A model generated the notes under the pieces. It did no database searches. It was given only the letters and a program-made list of their open reading frames with translations, and was not told the DNA's origin. From Brachycybe producta (Eukaryota > Arthropoda > Diplopoda > Playtdesmida > Andrognathidae): DNA of 64,000 bases. The translations under genes were made by a program, and so were the position numbers. Shown piece after piece: positions 32,118 through 44,409 of this stretch (position 1 is its first letter; every line of letters starts with the position of its first letter). The stretch covers positions 3,044,558-3,108,557 of the forward strand of contig JAUPFP010000017.1 of NCBI GenBank assembly GCA_036925085.1, written 5' to 3'.

Positions 32118-32489
32118 CGTTTATATTATGATTAAAAATAGTTGTAGTTTTTTCAAAAATTATCAAATGAAATACGTAGCATCCTTGCATGGTATGGACC
32201 TTTTTTTTTACAAGAAATGTAATTCATTATTTTATAGTTGATTCTGTTTCCCAGAAGAAAAAAAAACTTCAAAACTTTTATTGAAATTTAATTAGTTGAA
32301 GGATTGTTTTGATTTTCAATGTTGCATTGCAGTCACTGAGGCGCTTAACAACAATGCAAACGGGCTCATTCAAATATCTGGTACAACTTGCAAGACATAA
32401 CAGAAAAAAACTTTTGGCCTTTTTCCAAAACCTGTAACCTTTAAAAGTCTAAAAAAAACAATTGTAGGGTTAATTTAAACGTGATTGTT
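32118..32489. other. AT-rich sequence, no gene seen
   Basis: No supported gene or recognised repeat. Confidence 0.5.
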
Positions 32490-33070
32490 TCAATTTGAAT
32501 TTGAATTAATACTCTGCAAGCAGCTCAAATGGCCTATGGTAAAGAGACAACAAAGTCCAAAAGCAGCATGAAAATTGCTTTGTTATAATAACTAACAATA
32601 CCAACATTGGTGAAAAGACCACTATGAACTCTCCAAAATGAAAAGTTCCCCATGCACAACATCTTCTGGAAACAAGTTCCATTGTCGAGTAACCCAATGA
32701 ACAAATGACCAAAAATAAGCCAGTTCGTGCAAAAATCTCCCTAATTTTTTTTAGAGTGGTCAACTCCTCCCTGTATACAAAGAGTATAGGCTTAGGACAA
32801 GATTTCATTAACATTTTTTTAGAATATTCATGCTGAAGGCAGCCATTCTATCTGCTAGCGTTTTCCCAACCCAGTTCAGAAAGAATGCCTGTCACACTTT
32901 CTGTGTAATCGTATTTCCCTGAAGCAATTTTTGCTACCTTGTGCTGGACCATTTCAATAAAGTAAATTAATTTAGCAGTGTGGAGACTCCATACGGTGCA
33001 ACAATACTCTAGATGGGGATGCACTAATGACCTATAAGCTATACATTTGACCTTACTAGAACACTCTCTT
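32490..33070 (-). mobile_element. CR1-like LINE 3' fragment
   Basis: Matches the 3' end of the LINE at 42,025-46,030: TTAATACTCTGCAAGCAGCT versus TTAGTACTCTGCTAGCAGCC, GGCCTATGGTA, and GTGCTGGACCATTTCAA versus ATGCTGAACCATTTCAA. On the minus strand this covers the RT C-terminus and 3' untranslated region. Truncated where repeat Y starts. Confidence 0.8.
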
Positions 33071-33074
33071 GGTT

Positions 33075-33380
33075 TTTTTTTAGTTTGAAGAAAAAAAAAA
33101 AAAATTAAAACGTTTTTTTTTTGGTTTAAACCTTTTTTTTTAGTTTAACCCATATAATATGTTTTTTTTAATAAAAAAATACTACACTGACTATAAGACA
33201 CTGCCATACTGTGAAGTGTATATTTTTGCATTTTGCATATTGTGCATATTTTCATTTTTTTTATTCAAAGATCAAATACTAATGTAATATAAATATTAAA
33301 GTAATTAAACTAATAATTCCATTAACCCCAAATCGTCTAAATAATGTGTGGGCAGCAAAGATTAACATAAGAGATAAAAT
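33075..33380. repeat. Dispersed repeat Y, copy 1
   Basis: TTTAGTTTGAAG, a GTTTAAACC-rich stretch, ACTACACTGACTATAAGACACTGCC, then CCCAAATCGTCTAAATAATG. The same order recurs at 54,805-55,500, interrupted there by a hAT-like element. Nature unknown. Confidence 0.7.
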
Positions 33381-33908
33381 CTTCAGTTACAATCATCTGC
33401 TACTTCCACGACCTTTACGAGGCCCAGTATGACCTATGTCAGAGGCTGCCTGGGCAAAGGGGCAGCTCGAGCACATGCCAGACGGCCGGCATTCAATTGG
33501 GCCATTTCTTCTTTTTTTTTCAAAAAAACGTTGCCAATCCAGTATAAAATGCCAGTGCCAAATTATTTTCCCAGCACGCCTGTGATCTATGTAGCGAAGC
33601 ATATTGTGGGAATGAAGTCTAATTTTTGTTAGCATATTAAAAACCAATACATTCAGTACAATTTACAAAAAAAAAAAACTAAATAAAAATTAGTTGTCTT
33701 TGGTTAAAACCAAAGATTTATTTAAAAAACCAAGTGGTTAAAATCATGGTTTTAATCATGATTTTAACCACAATGGTTAAAACCACACCAACCTGCTATT
33801 GGCACTTGGGGGTCACACACTGAGAACCATTTGCTTCATATTGCATAAAAATCCGAGCCCCAATCATAACATATCAATCTTATAAATAGATATCGTGATT
33901 ATGCTTAA
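33381..33908. other. No gene seen
   Basis: Contains a TTTAACCACAATGGTTAAA-type palindromic stretch near 33,730-33,785 and nothing else I can support. Confidence 0.45.
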
Positions 33909-34289
33909 GAGACTTACATCGCAAAATTACTTCGAAAAATCTCCACAAAGAGCGCTAGCATCGTTTTTCTATTGAGCCCATAGACCCGATGTTAATGAAA
34001 AATTGTTAATTTTTAAAATACACAGTCGCGGCAATATGTTTATTTTTCATATTTAATGTTGTCCAATATTATGTTTTCAAAGTGCAATGTGCACCTTAAA
34101 TATATGCTGATCGAGCGATAGAATGACAAACATTGGTAAGTGCGGTTACATTTTTAAAAACTATTTCAAAATCGCGAATTTCTAACTTTTATGTTGAACT
34201 CCGTTGAGTACGCGCTCGTAAGCAAAAAACAAGGGATTCAAGGAGCCCTATAGACCTCCATTGCTTAATATATCAAATAACCAACTTTT

Positions 34290-36145
34290 TTCATTGTTAC
34301 ATGTGTGTGCATGAGTATGTACATGTACACACGTGCATACATGTGTATGCACATATACACATGTGCACACATGTATGCACGTGTGCACGTGTACGCACAC
34401 TTGTGTGCACGTGAACGCACACGTGTGCACGTGTATGCACATGTACGTGCTTGTGCGCACGTGTATGCACATGTACGCGCTTGTGCGCACGTGTATGCAC
34501 GTGTACGCGCTTGTGCGCATGTGTATGCACGTGTACGCGCTTGTGCGCACATGTATGCACGTGTATGCACGTGTATGCACATGTACATGCTTGTGCACAC
34601 GTGTATGCACATGTACGCGCTTGTGCACACATGTATGCACATGTACACGCTTGTGCGCACGTGTATGCACGTGTACATGCTTGTGTATGCACGTGCACTC
34701 TTGTGTGCATGTGTGTGCACGTGTACACTTGTGCGCATGTGTGTGCACGTGTACACTCGTGCACATGTGTGTGCACGTGTACACTCGTGCACATGTGTAT
34801 GCACGTGTACACTCGTGCACATGTGTATGCACGTGTACACTTGTGCACATGTGTATGCACGTGTACACTTGTGCACATGTGTATGCACGTGTACACTCGT
34901 GCACGTGTGTATGCACGTGTACACACATGCGCGTGTGTATGCACGTGTACACACTCGTGCGCATGTGTATGCATGTGTACACACTCGTGCGCATGTGTAT
35001 GCACGTGTACACACTCGTGCGCATGTGTATGCACGTGTACACACGTGCGCATGTGTATGCAAGTGTACACACTCGTGCGCATGTGTATGCATGTGTACAC
35101 ACTCGTGCGCATGTGTATGCACGTGTACACACTCGTGCGCATGTGTATGCACGTGTACACACTCGTGCGCATGTGTATGCACGTGTACACACTCGTGCGC
35201 ATGTGTATGCACGTGTACACACTCGTGTGCATGTGTATGCACATGTACACACTCGTGTGCATGTGTATGCACATGTACACACTCGTGCGCATGTGTATGC
35301 ACATGTACACTCGTGCGCATGTGTATGCACATGTACACTCGTGCGCATGTGTATGCACATGTACACACTCGTGCGCATGTGTATGCACATGTACACACTT
35401 GTGCGCATGTGTATGCACATGTACACACTCGTGCGCATGTGTATGCACATGTACACACTCGTGCGCATGTGTATGCACGTGTACACACTCGTGCGCATGT
35501 GTATGCACGTGTACACACTCGTGTGCATGTGTATGCACATGTACACACTCGTGTGCATGTGTATGCACATGTACACACTCGTGCGCATGTGTATGCACAT
35601 GTACACTCGTGCGCATGTGTATGCACATGTACACTCGTGCGCATGTGTATGCACATGTACACACTCGTGCGCATGTGTATGCACATGTACACACTTGTGC
35701 GCATGTGTATGCACATGTACACACTCGTGCGCATGTGTATGCACATGTACACACTCGTGCGCATGTGTATGCACATGTACACACTTGTGCGCATGTGTAT
35801 GCACATGTACACACTTGTGCGCATGTGTATGCACATGTACACACTTGTGCGCATGTGTATGCACATGTACACACTCGTGCGCATGTGTATGCACATGTAC
35901 ACACTTGTGCGCATGTGTATGCACATGTACACACTTGTGCGCATGTGTATGCACATGTACACACTTGTGCGCATGTGTATGCACATGTACACACTTGTGC
36001 GCATGTGCATGCACATGTACAAACTTGTGCGCATGTGCATGCACATGTACACAGTTGTGCGCATGTGTACGCACATGTACACAGTTGTGCGCATGTGTAT
36101 GCACATGTACACACTTGTGTGCATGTGTGTACTCACGTACATGAC
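34290..36145. repeat. 30-bp alternating purine-pyrimidine minisatellite
   Basis: About 60 units of GTGCGCATGTGTATGCACAT plus GTACACACTT (30 bp), with 28- and 24-bp variants. Purines and pyrimidines alternate at nearly every base except the TT/TC at the unit junction, so the tract has strong left-handed (Z) DNA potential. Three frames on each strand are open for 570-640 codons because the unit lacks stops; these are not genes. Left units are more diverged than right ones. Confidence 0.95.
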
Positions 36146-36230
36146 AGTTACATGTAATGTGCATGCATCACTCATTTGTAATATATTAATATTAATATAG
36201 TTTAAAATGAAAATACGTCACATGTATTCT

Positions 36231-37209
36231 CCATCATCATCATCATTTCCTGTACCTTATCCTGCAAGCAGCAGGGTCGGTCTTGCTCGTTATAACTCTC
36301 CATTCTTTCTGATTTTGCACCAAGCCCCCAGTGACCCCACATGCCACCATATCCTGTTTTACTACCACGTCCCAGGTTTGCTTTGGTCTTCCTCTACCCC
36401 ATTTTATTCCCAGGTCTAAGTTCATTGCTTGCCTCAGCAGCCCATCCTCCCCGCTCCTGAGGACATGCCCAAACCACCACAGCCTATTTTCCTGCAACTT
36501 TTCTACTATATTTGTTACCCCTACACTACCCCTAATAAAATCATTTCTGATCCTATCCCTTCCGGTCACATCACTCATAAACCTTAGCATTCTCTTCTCA
36601 GCTACCTGCATTCTATCCTCATGCACCTTCTTGATTGCCCAACATTCTGACCCATACATCATAGCTGGTCTGACTAGTCCTATAAAACTTTCCCTTCAAT
36701 TTTATAGGTAACTTCCTGTCACATAATACCCCACTAGCCTGCCTCCACCTATGCCAACCTGCTTTTATCCGGTTTGTGATGTCATCTTGCAGCACAGATC
36801 CTAAATATTTGAAGTCATGCACCTGCTGCATTAAACTGTCCCCAAGTATAATCCCCTCAATCAACTGTTCTTTCACATCCCACTGAAATGTCATGTACTC
36901 CGTTTTGGCCCTACTTATTTTCAACCCCTTTGATTACAAGGCATTCCTAGTTTTCACTAACCTTCTCTCGAGTTCCATTTTGGATTTGCCAACTAAGACT
37001 ATGTCATCTGCAAACAGTATACACCAGGGGACCTCCTGCCTCACCCCTGCCAGTAACTCATCCAGGACCACCCCCTTCTTCTGTAAGACCTCCCACAATA
37101 ACTTCCGTGGCACTCTGTCATAGGCTTTCTCTAGATCTATAAATACCATGTGTAACTCTTTCTTGGCAGCCCGAAACTTCTTAATAACTTGCCACATGTC
37201 ACACACCAC
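36231..37209 (-). mobile_element. RTE-type LINE, copy 3, young insertion
   Basis: A perfect 16-bp target duplication ACGTCACATGTATTCT at 36,215-36,230 and 37,210-37,225. On the minus strand the element ends in (ATGATG)n at 36,231-36,245. It is 5'-truncated, beginning within RT, and carries an internal deletion: KKGV is joined directly to LDELLAG (near 37,070), removing about 50 residues that copy 2 retains. FADDIVLV is intact at about 37,000. Confidence 0.93.
36243..37209 (-). pseudogene. RTE RT fragment (minus strand)
   Basis: Frames 36,934-37,209, 36,619-36,924 and 36,243-36,662. Motifs: HMVFIDLEKAYDRVPRKLL, LFADDIVLVGKSK (RT active site), SRAKTEYMTFQWD, then CWAIKKVHEDRM and WWFGHVLRSGED. 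The missing piece between motifs B and C and two frameshifts make it inactive. Confidence 0.88.
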
Positions 37210-37639
37210 ACGTCACATGTATTCTAATACACAAAAATAATAACAGAACATAGAAAGGAACACCTCTCCTAAATAATAGAAAAGTCCCCCTTTCGATTAC
37301 TACAACTAGAAAGAGAGGTAGAATCTCGATTTTTTTTAAAAAAATACAGTTTTTAAAAAATCGAAATTTTATATATCACATCACTCTAAAGAGCAATGGA
37401 GGTCAAAAAACACCCATTAGCTCCTAAAAATACGTAAAAATAATTTTTAAAAACTAGAAAAAGAAACCAGCACATGCACCAATGTGTTGGCTTCAGAGTG
37501 GTTTAATTGTGGGATTTTAAAATTATTTTTAGGTATTTTTACGAGCATTTTAATGGATGTTATTTTTTGCTTAAGAGCGCGCGAAGTTAGAAATTCGCGA
37601 TTTTGAAATAGTTTTTGACCTCCATATAGGATCATGCAA

Positions 37640-38010
37640 AAAAAGCGACAAAAAAGGATGTCTGTGTGTGTCTGTGTCCAGAACCCCGATTTAGTGGGTC
37701 GACCAACTCAAGAACGGAATGAGATAAATAAATGCAGTATTTTTTATTTGATTCCGTGTGTCAATATGATGCTCCTGACAAAAAAATTAGAAAATTTTAC
37801 ACTGGGGTTATTTTTTTATGATTTTTTTAGAAACAAACTTTGAGTTTTTGGTCATAATTTTTTGTGGGTCGAACAACTCGAAAACGGGGCCACCTACAAT
37901 AAAATGTCATCAGACCTAAAATGATGTACACATTCTGACGATGAAACTGGAATTGAAATTTTAGAGCGATTTGATATATACAATTTCGATTTTTTAAAAA
38001 CGTAATTTTA
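37640..38010. other. AT-rich core of the composite, no gene
   Basis: Within the TTAA composite. Contains TTTAGTGGGTCGACCAACTC (37,689) and its relative TTTGTGGGTCGAACAACTCG (37,861); no coding support. Confidence 0.5.
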
Positions 38011-38221
38011 AAAAAAAAATCGAGATTCTTCATATTTCCAGTTGTAGCATTCGAAAGGGTGACTTTTCTATTATTTAGGAGGGGTGTTTCCTTTCTATGT
38101 TCTGTTATTATTTTTGTATATTAGAATACATGTGACGTATTTTTATTTTAAACAGTAGTAGTACAAATGAATGACGCATGCGCATCACATGTAACTATGT
38201 CAATGTACGTAAGTGCATAAA

Positions 38222-38405
38222 TGTGTTTATCTATATACACATGCGCACACGTGCGTACACGTGCGCACACGTGTGTACACATGCGCACACGTGCGTACAC
38301 GTGCGTACACATGCGCACACGTGTGTACATGTGCGTACACATGCGCACACGTGTGTACATGTGCGTACACATGCGCACACGTGTGTACATGTGCGTACGT
38401 ACATT
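38222..38405. repeat. Small inverted counterpart minisatellite
   Basis: Units of ATGCGCACACGTGTGTACAT plus GTGCGTACAC (30 bp), about six copies, alternating purine-pyrimidine like the array at 34,290 and in the mirrored position within the composite. Frames open on both strands are repeat artefacts. Confidence 0.9.
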
Positions 38406-38674
38406 GCGCAATGGAGGTCTATAGGGTTCCTTGAATCCCTTGTTTAAAAATAGAACCGCCCTTTCCACTTTTTTTGTCATTCTATCACTTTGCACTTTGA
38501 CAACTTAATATTTGTCAACTCTAAATATGAAAAATAAATATATTGCCGCCATGACTGTGTATTTTAAAAACTAACGTTTCTACTTTAATATTGGGTCTAT
38601 GAGCTCAATAGAAAAACGATACTAGCGCTCTTTGCGGAGATTTTTCGAAGTAATTTTGCGATGTTGCATCTTAA

Positions 38675-38921
38675 TGGAATAATATACTGCATATGATACT
38701 GTTCACTTACATGTTACACGAACAGCACTAGACATACAAAAGTAACAGTCAAATCAAAGCACATTTGTTCAGGATGAGCAATACTTAAGTCATTCAATAA
38801 TAAAACAGAATAGCTGCCGAAAAAAACTGTATAACGTTTAATGAGCACTTGAAGAGAAAAAAAAGTGAGGCATGAAATAACGTTAATCGTCTGAAATACC
38901 CTTGAGTTACCCTTTGACTTT
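38675..38921 (-). other. Probable 3' UTR of the host gene
   Basis: Lies directly after the stop codon of the terminal exon on the minus strand and before the TTAA composite. A minus-strand ATTAAA (near 38,836-38,841) could be the polyadenylation signal; no AATAAA is visible closer. Confidence 0.4.
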
Positions 38922-39925
38922 TCACTTTACAATTGCATTGAAACCATATTCGTCATCATCGTTAGATTCTTTGGTGGACGATGACACGGCGGCAATTTTC
39001 GAAGCACAGCAAGTTGCAGGTGACTTGACAGAAATCTCTCCGAAAGTAGTTGCCGGTATTAGTACTCCTGCAGTGTTACATGTTTGCCATTCTTTTTCCA
39101 GTGACTGTGATAAATGCCTCCTATCGCTCTGCTCCGTAAATATAGAGTAAAGATTGCTACGTTTTTTAAAGTTACTTTTCTTAAACTGTTTCGGAACGTT
39201 AGGTTCGAGAGAAAAATGCGACATCCGTTGGTTGTTTTCCATCTTTGAAGGTCTAATGTTTTTTGTTGGCGATGACACCGAAGTAGATCCGAAGATTTCG
39301 TTAGGTCTAGCCGGTAATGGCGGTGGTACATTGCCCGGAAGCACTCTCCGTCCCTGAACTGTGATTCCTGACTTTCCGTCTCCTCTGTTAATAGTGTCGT
39401 ATGCTATTTCTTCGTAAACGTGATAATCGGCACCACTTAAAAGTTGTCCATCATAAGTGACGGGCGACGAACTACGTTTATCTGGAAAAGATATGCCTAT
39501 ATCAGCACTTCCTGGACTTCCCTGTGTCTTCTTCGTTGGATTTTCGGCATTCTTTTGTTGGTGTTGGTGCAGATCGTCGATGATCTTTAACATGCACGAT
39601 GCAACCTGAGAAAAACGAGCTTGATCCACTGCAGAATCGCACAAAATGGAAACTTTTGCATTCTGAGACTGTGTCGACGCGACTGAAGATACGGAGTTCA
39701 AATGTTGGTTACTGTACTGCCATTCGGGATGAATAGTATGCAAAGCCACCATATTCGCAACAGCTCTATCAGATTTTATACAGTGTTCAGGTAGTTGAAA
39801 ATCATAGTTAATTTCTGAGTTTGATTCTTGAGGTAATAATTCTCGTTTAGATGATGATACTTCAAAAGCCTCTTTGGAGCACGACGCTGAACGTTGAGAC
39901 TTGAAATCGTCATATTTTGGATCGA
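38922..39925 (-). CDS. Host gene, 3'-terminal coding exon (adaptor-like protein)
   Basis: The exon follows a good acceptor (pyrimidine-rich TTTCTTTCCCTTCCATTTCTAG) at 39,926 and runs 333 codons to a TGA at 38,922-38,924. The first two bases complete a codon (phase 1), matching the donor of the exon at 52,587. The protein is Ser/Lys-rich and looks disordered. Signals: VYEEIAYD (39,405-39,416 encodes YEEI, the classic Src-type SH2 ligand once phosphorylated) and PPPLPARP (39,303-39,326, a PxxPxR SH3 ligand). An acidic DDDEYGF motif lies near the C-terminus. This suggests a cytoplasmic scaffold in tyrosine-kinase signalling; NYAP or myosin-XVI-tail proteins are similar in style, but I cannot assign a family. 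The reading frame is intact. Confidence 0.8.
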
Positions 39926-42024
39926 CTAGAAATGGAAGGGAAAGAAATACATTAGTAGCATTGATGAAAATCCTAACAAAAATATTTGATAATGTAGTTA
40001 TTTGTCATGATAATTTGGAAACACGTGGCTCACATTAACCAGAATTGACAAAGTTTTTTCCCAGGGGTAGTATTTACCGGATATTACCACGGAATTTAAC
40101 ACCTAAAAATAATGGCTTTTTTCCCAGTTTTAGACAATTTCAATTTTTTAAGCCCGTTTTTCCCCCTCATACAGTCTGCTTTTGCACTTATGTTATCTTT
40201 CCGTACAGTTTATTTTCCACGTCCATCACGATGTTTTTTAAAGTGATCATAAATAGGATCTATTGGTCTTCCACCCCTCTTCATTTTTTGTGATTTAAGT
40301 AAAAATAGCCGTACATAAAATACACAAAACTTAAAAAAATTAAAAACCAGTGACCAGAATCCATATAGCCATATAACTACGCTTGCCACCTTTCCTCCTT
40401 TGTAGAGGACAGTTCTACATTCGGAAGAAGAAATGTCCTCCAATCAGGACCGTCTTCCACGAAGGCAAACATGTCCTCCACACTGTTACATGCTAAAAAC
40501 ATGTAACATATGTTTTCTAATAGTATTACTACTTTGATATAGTAGTTATTAAAATTATGTCTTTCACATTCTGAAATAGGCCTATTACATATAAAAAGAG
40601 GGCACAAATATTTTACAATAAAGCAATTTAGGTGGTGGAAAAAAAGGTATGTTGATTTTTATGTAAAAAAACCATGTGGTGGTGGGTTTTAAGTTTTTTT
40701 ATATTTTTGTAGTTTTGTGTTGTTAGGCTTAGGTAATAAACAAGTCTCACCCCTCTTTTTAATCCAATACAAACATAACAGGACTGTGGAACAAAGATAG
40801 GTGTATGTCTGACTTAAATAGCCAGACACACATCAAAAGTGGGACTTTACACATTAAAGGGAATTAAATAAAAACTCGCCCCCCAAATTCATTAAAAACG
40901 CCCAACTTGTTCCACTGATCCTGGTTATAAAAAATAGGACTATAGATTAAAAATACATTTTTGTTATTTTTGAAATACTTAATATCGAGCTCACACCAAC
41001 AAAATAAGCCAATCAGCAGTAGAGCAGTGGATTCCAAAGAAAGTGAAAATAGTATAAATAAGCTGAATTGTAAACTTAACTTTCACTAGGATTTTGGCTT
41101 TTACCATCACATCCAAAGGAAACCATTGAAGCTCTGCTAGGTTGGTATGCTTAAGATTGTTGATGTAATCTCGTCATTCATACACTAACCAAACCGTGAA
41201 ATACCACTGTGTTTAGTTGTGCTGCTTTCAGTGGCTGTAACAGTGAACAAACATAGGATATAAGCCTATGTGTTTGTTTACACAGTTACACTGATCTGTA
41301 ACACAATCTAACCGAAAAACCACTGTGTTCAGTTGTGTTGGAAGGTACTTGGGGAACCATTAGCAATTGAAAGGCATGTTAACTCCAACATGGACATCTT
41401 GATGTAAGCTGTGAAATCTCGTTTTTCTTATTCTCATTTTTCTTATTTTTATTTTTCTTATTTTCATTTTCAATTACTTTATGTAATATTTTTATTGAAA
41501 CTTTTTTATTATGCATTGGAAATTTTTAAATTTCGTATTATTATTATTATATTCATATTAGGGCTGGGGACCAAACCATGTATAACATAACATGATTCAT
41601 TAAAACATTTTTTATTAATTTGTGAAATCATTGTATGTCTTAAATGGTCTTCAATGGCCGAATACCGAACCTAAAGTTAAAAACAGTTACTCCTTCTTAT
41701 AACAAAGACCTTGGTCACTCAAGGAGAAGTAACACAATAAATTGTATAAAAACTTAAAATACGTTCATGGTGGACGGTCCTAGCCTGAGGACAGTTCTTC
41801 CGAATGGAGGACTGTCCTCCACAGGTGACGGGGAGTGAAAACCTTTGCCACAAAAATGGCGGAGGGGGAGACTTTCATTTTTGGACGTCTAAAATGGCGT
41901 CATTTGGTGACTCAAGAACTTTAATGCCTTATTTTAAATTTTAAAAATTGTTTTGGCTATCTTTCGGTAAGTCGACAATATTTTGAAAAGATATTTCTAG
42001 AGGTAATGGTCTCTAACAATGGCA
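39926..42024 (-). other. Host intron, AT-rich, possible TIR element
   Basis: No exon recognised. 40,390-40,470 (GTAGAGGACAGTTCTACATT...) and 41,765-41,830 (GAGGACAGTTCTTCCGAATG) are related in inverted orientation and may be the ends of a ~1.4-kb non-coding TIR element. A hairpin around 41,240-41,280 pairs ACAAACATAGG with CCTATGTGTTTGT. Confidence 0.5.
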
Positions 42025-42708
42025 TTCAATCATTACAATTACAATTAGTACTCTGCTAGCAGCCAAATAGGCCTATGGTAGAGGGACATAAAAGTCCACA
42101 TGCAGCATTAAGCATTGTGAAGTACATATACATGCACATGTATATAAAAAAATGAATATACAAATATCAATCCCACAAAACAAAATTATTCCCATTCACC
42201 ATTGCCTCAGGAAGAGTTCCAGTGTCTTACACCTAGGAAAAAAAGACCAATAAATAATATGAATCTGTCCAAGCAAAAATATCCCTTATTTATTTTAATG
42301 GTCAGCCCTGCCCATGTATAGTGCTTTATGAATATCACTGGACTGCAGTTTTTAAGACAATCACCACGTGTAATTTTTCCAAACAATTTCAAACTTAACT
42401 CAGCCCTGCGATGTGCCAAACTATGTCATTATAGCATAGTGACACTATCTGTAAATTTGTGCCTGCCACAAACAAACCTGGCTGCCTTATGCTGAACCAT
42501 TTCAACTGAGTGAGAGTAAGGATTCCATACACTGCAGCAATAATCAAGATGAGGCCGAACCAATGCTTGATAGGCAATAGTTTTAATGTGTGCTGGGCAG
42601 GTACCTAATGTCCTTTAACTAAAACAAAGCATTTGAAGAGCTTTCCCAGGAACATCATCAATGTGTTTATTCCAAGAAAGGTCATCTGTCATTGTAACCC
42701 CCAAGTAC

Positions 42709-43527
42709 TTATAACACTTGACACTCTGAAGAATAGTCATTCATACTATAATTGAACACAATTGGATTTCTCCCCTGAGTTAGCCTTTTAACACTACACT
42801 TCCCCTCATTCAACTGAAGTTGCCATGTATTACACCATCCCTCAATTGTCTTCAAGTCTAGAGCTAATGTTTCACAGTCTTGGATACCATCAACCTCTTT
42901 GTAAATTAGAGTATCATAAGCAAATAGTCTACAGTTGCTGCCAACTGTGATGCTGAGGTCATTAATAAATATCAGGAACAAAAGAGGACCCAGCATACTA
43001 CCCTGGGGTACACCAGATTTAACAGCCAACCACTTTGAGTGAGACCCATTTACAACTACCCTTTGTTTCCTATCACTTAAAAAAGAAGTTACTAATTTGG
43101 TTACCTGCCCCAACCCATATGCTGCAACTTTTGCCAGAAGTTTTGAATGTGAAAGTGTCAAATGCCTTACAAAAGACAAGAAACACCATGACAACCTGTT
43201 TACCATTGTCTAAACTTTTCTGGAGGTCATCCACTACCAGGATAAGTTGAGTCTCACAACAGTGCCCTCTCAAGAAAATATGTTTGTTATCACTCATCAC
43301 TATCATCAGAAATGAGATTGTAAGATTTGAGAAACTTAATGCAGCCAAAGTATGATTTGCTCAAGAATTTTACAAATCACTGAAGTTAGAGATACAGGCC
43401 TATAGTTTGCAGCTTTGGACTTATTACCTGACTTAAATATTGGGGTAACATTTCCTAATTTCCACATACTTGGAACAACCCCTCCATCCAAAGACTGCTG
43501 ATAAATTAGCTGAAGAAATGGTCCCAC
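42709..43527 (-). pseudogene. LINE ORF2 reverse transcriptase
   Basis: Frames 43,336-43,527, 43,073-43,348 and 42,709-43,206. Motifs: PSMWKLGNVTPIFKSGNK and NYRPVSLTSVICKILEQI, then FCKAFDTF, then GVPQGSMLGPLLFLIFINDL. The catalytic box reads FAYD where FADD is expected, so a metal-binding Asp is lost. C-terminal sequence EGWCNTWQLQLNEGKC follows. CR1/L2/Jockey-group in style. Confidence 0.88.
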
Positions 43528-44409
43528 TTCCCTAGCTATATTTATAAGAACTACTGCATGAATTCCATCCGGCCCCCACTTTTATTTTTAATAAGGGTCA
43601 ATAGTTGCTTGATAATGCCCTCAGTATTAACAATAATATTCCCCAAAGAATGCATTGTTCTAGACTCAAAAGCATTAGGTGTAGTATTTTCATCTGCTTT
43701 AAAAACATTCCTGAATTGTTCATTCAACAAAGAAGCATTCAATTCTGGGTGTGATATTAGTTCTCCATTTGCCCCAACAAGAGCTGGAATCGAGTACTCA
43801 ATAGACCAAGAATGCTTGACATACCTCTAAAACAGCTTTGGATCTTCTTGCAGCCATTTACTGAGTTTTAGTTTTAAAATCCTTATGGGCCAATGCCAGT
43901 TCTTTTTTAGCATTTGCACGAGCAATATACAAACCATTTGCATTCAATAAACTTGAATTACCTCTATCTATTTATCCATAATCGCTGCTTACAAAGAGCC
44001 CTTTTAACACATGGAGTATACCATGCTGGTGTTGAGGCATCCCGGACTCTTTAATGGAACAAACTTCGAGACCCCTCCCATCAGTAATGAGTGAAAAACT
44101 GCCGAATTTTCATCAACATCATGCTGATTAAAATTATTTTTAAAGTTCTCAAGATTTTGCTGCACATGCAACTTAAACCCATTCCAGTTACATTTGTTAT
44201 AAAGACTACTTGAATTATGGCTTAACGGTACTCCTAACATTATCATTGACATCACAAGTTACAATGTGATGGTCACTAATTCCCTCAGAAACCTTAACAT
44301 TAGATATCATAAGGGGAAGGTTAGTTATTACAACATTAAGGACATTACTATTCCTAGTTGGTTGCATAACCATCTGTTCCATGGAGTAAATATCCTAACT
44401 TCCCAACAA
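43528..44409 (-). pseudogene. LINE ORF2 linker between endonuclease and RT
   Basis: Short frames (44,004-44,255 and 43,551-43,742) with LLNEQFRNVF and NKSGGRMEFM, typical of the region just before RT (the ancestral motif would end in a GPDGI-like box). Broken by several frameshifts. Confidence 0.65.

Larger units (their letters stand above)
33909..38670. mobile_element. TTAA-flanked composite fold-back element, copy 2
   Basis: Flanked by TTAA (33,905-33,908 and 38,671-38,674). Outer arms 33,909-34,262 and 38,405-38,670 are inverted relatives of the arms of the element at 30,209. Next inward lie GGAGCCCTATAGACC / GGTCTATAGGGTTCC, a large minisatellite (left) and a small one (right), and matched inverted stretches (36,150-36,230 with 38,121-38,210; 37,226-37,330 with 38,010-38,100). 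The centre (37,384-37,640) is another copy of the family's core. An RTE LINE is inserted at 36,231-37,209. Confidence 0.8.

Noticed and set aside
34248-36200. Open frames of 570-640 codons on both strands (Cys/His/Thr/Val-rich)
   Set aside because: They span the 30-bp minisatellite, are open in several frames on both strands at once, and are pure repeat translations; no gene is supported.
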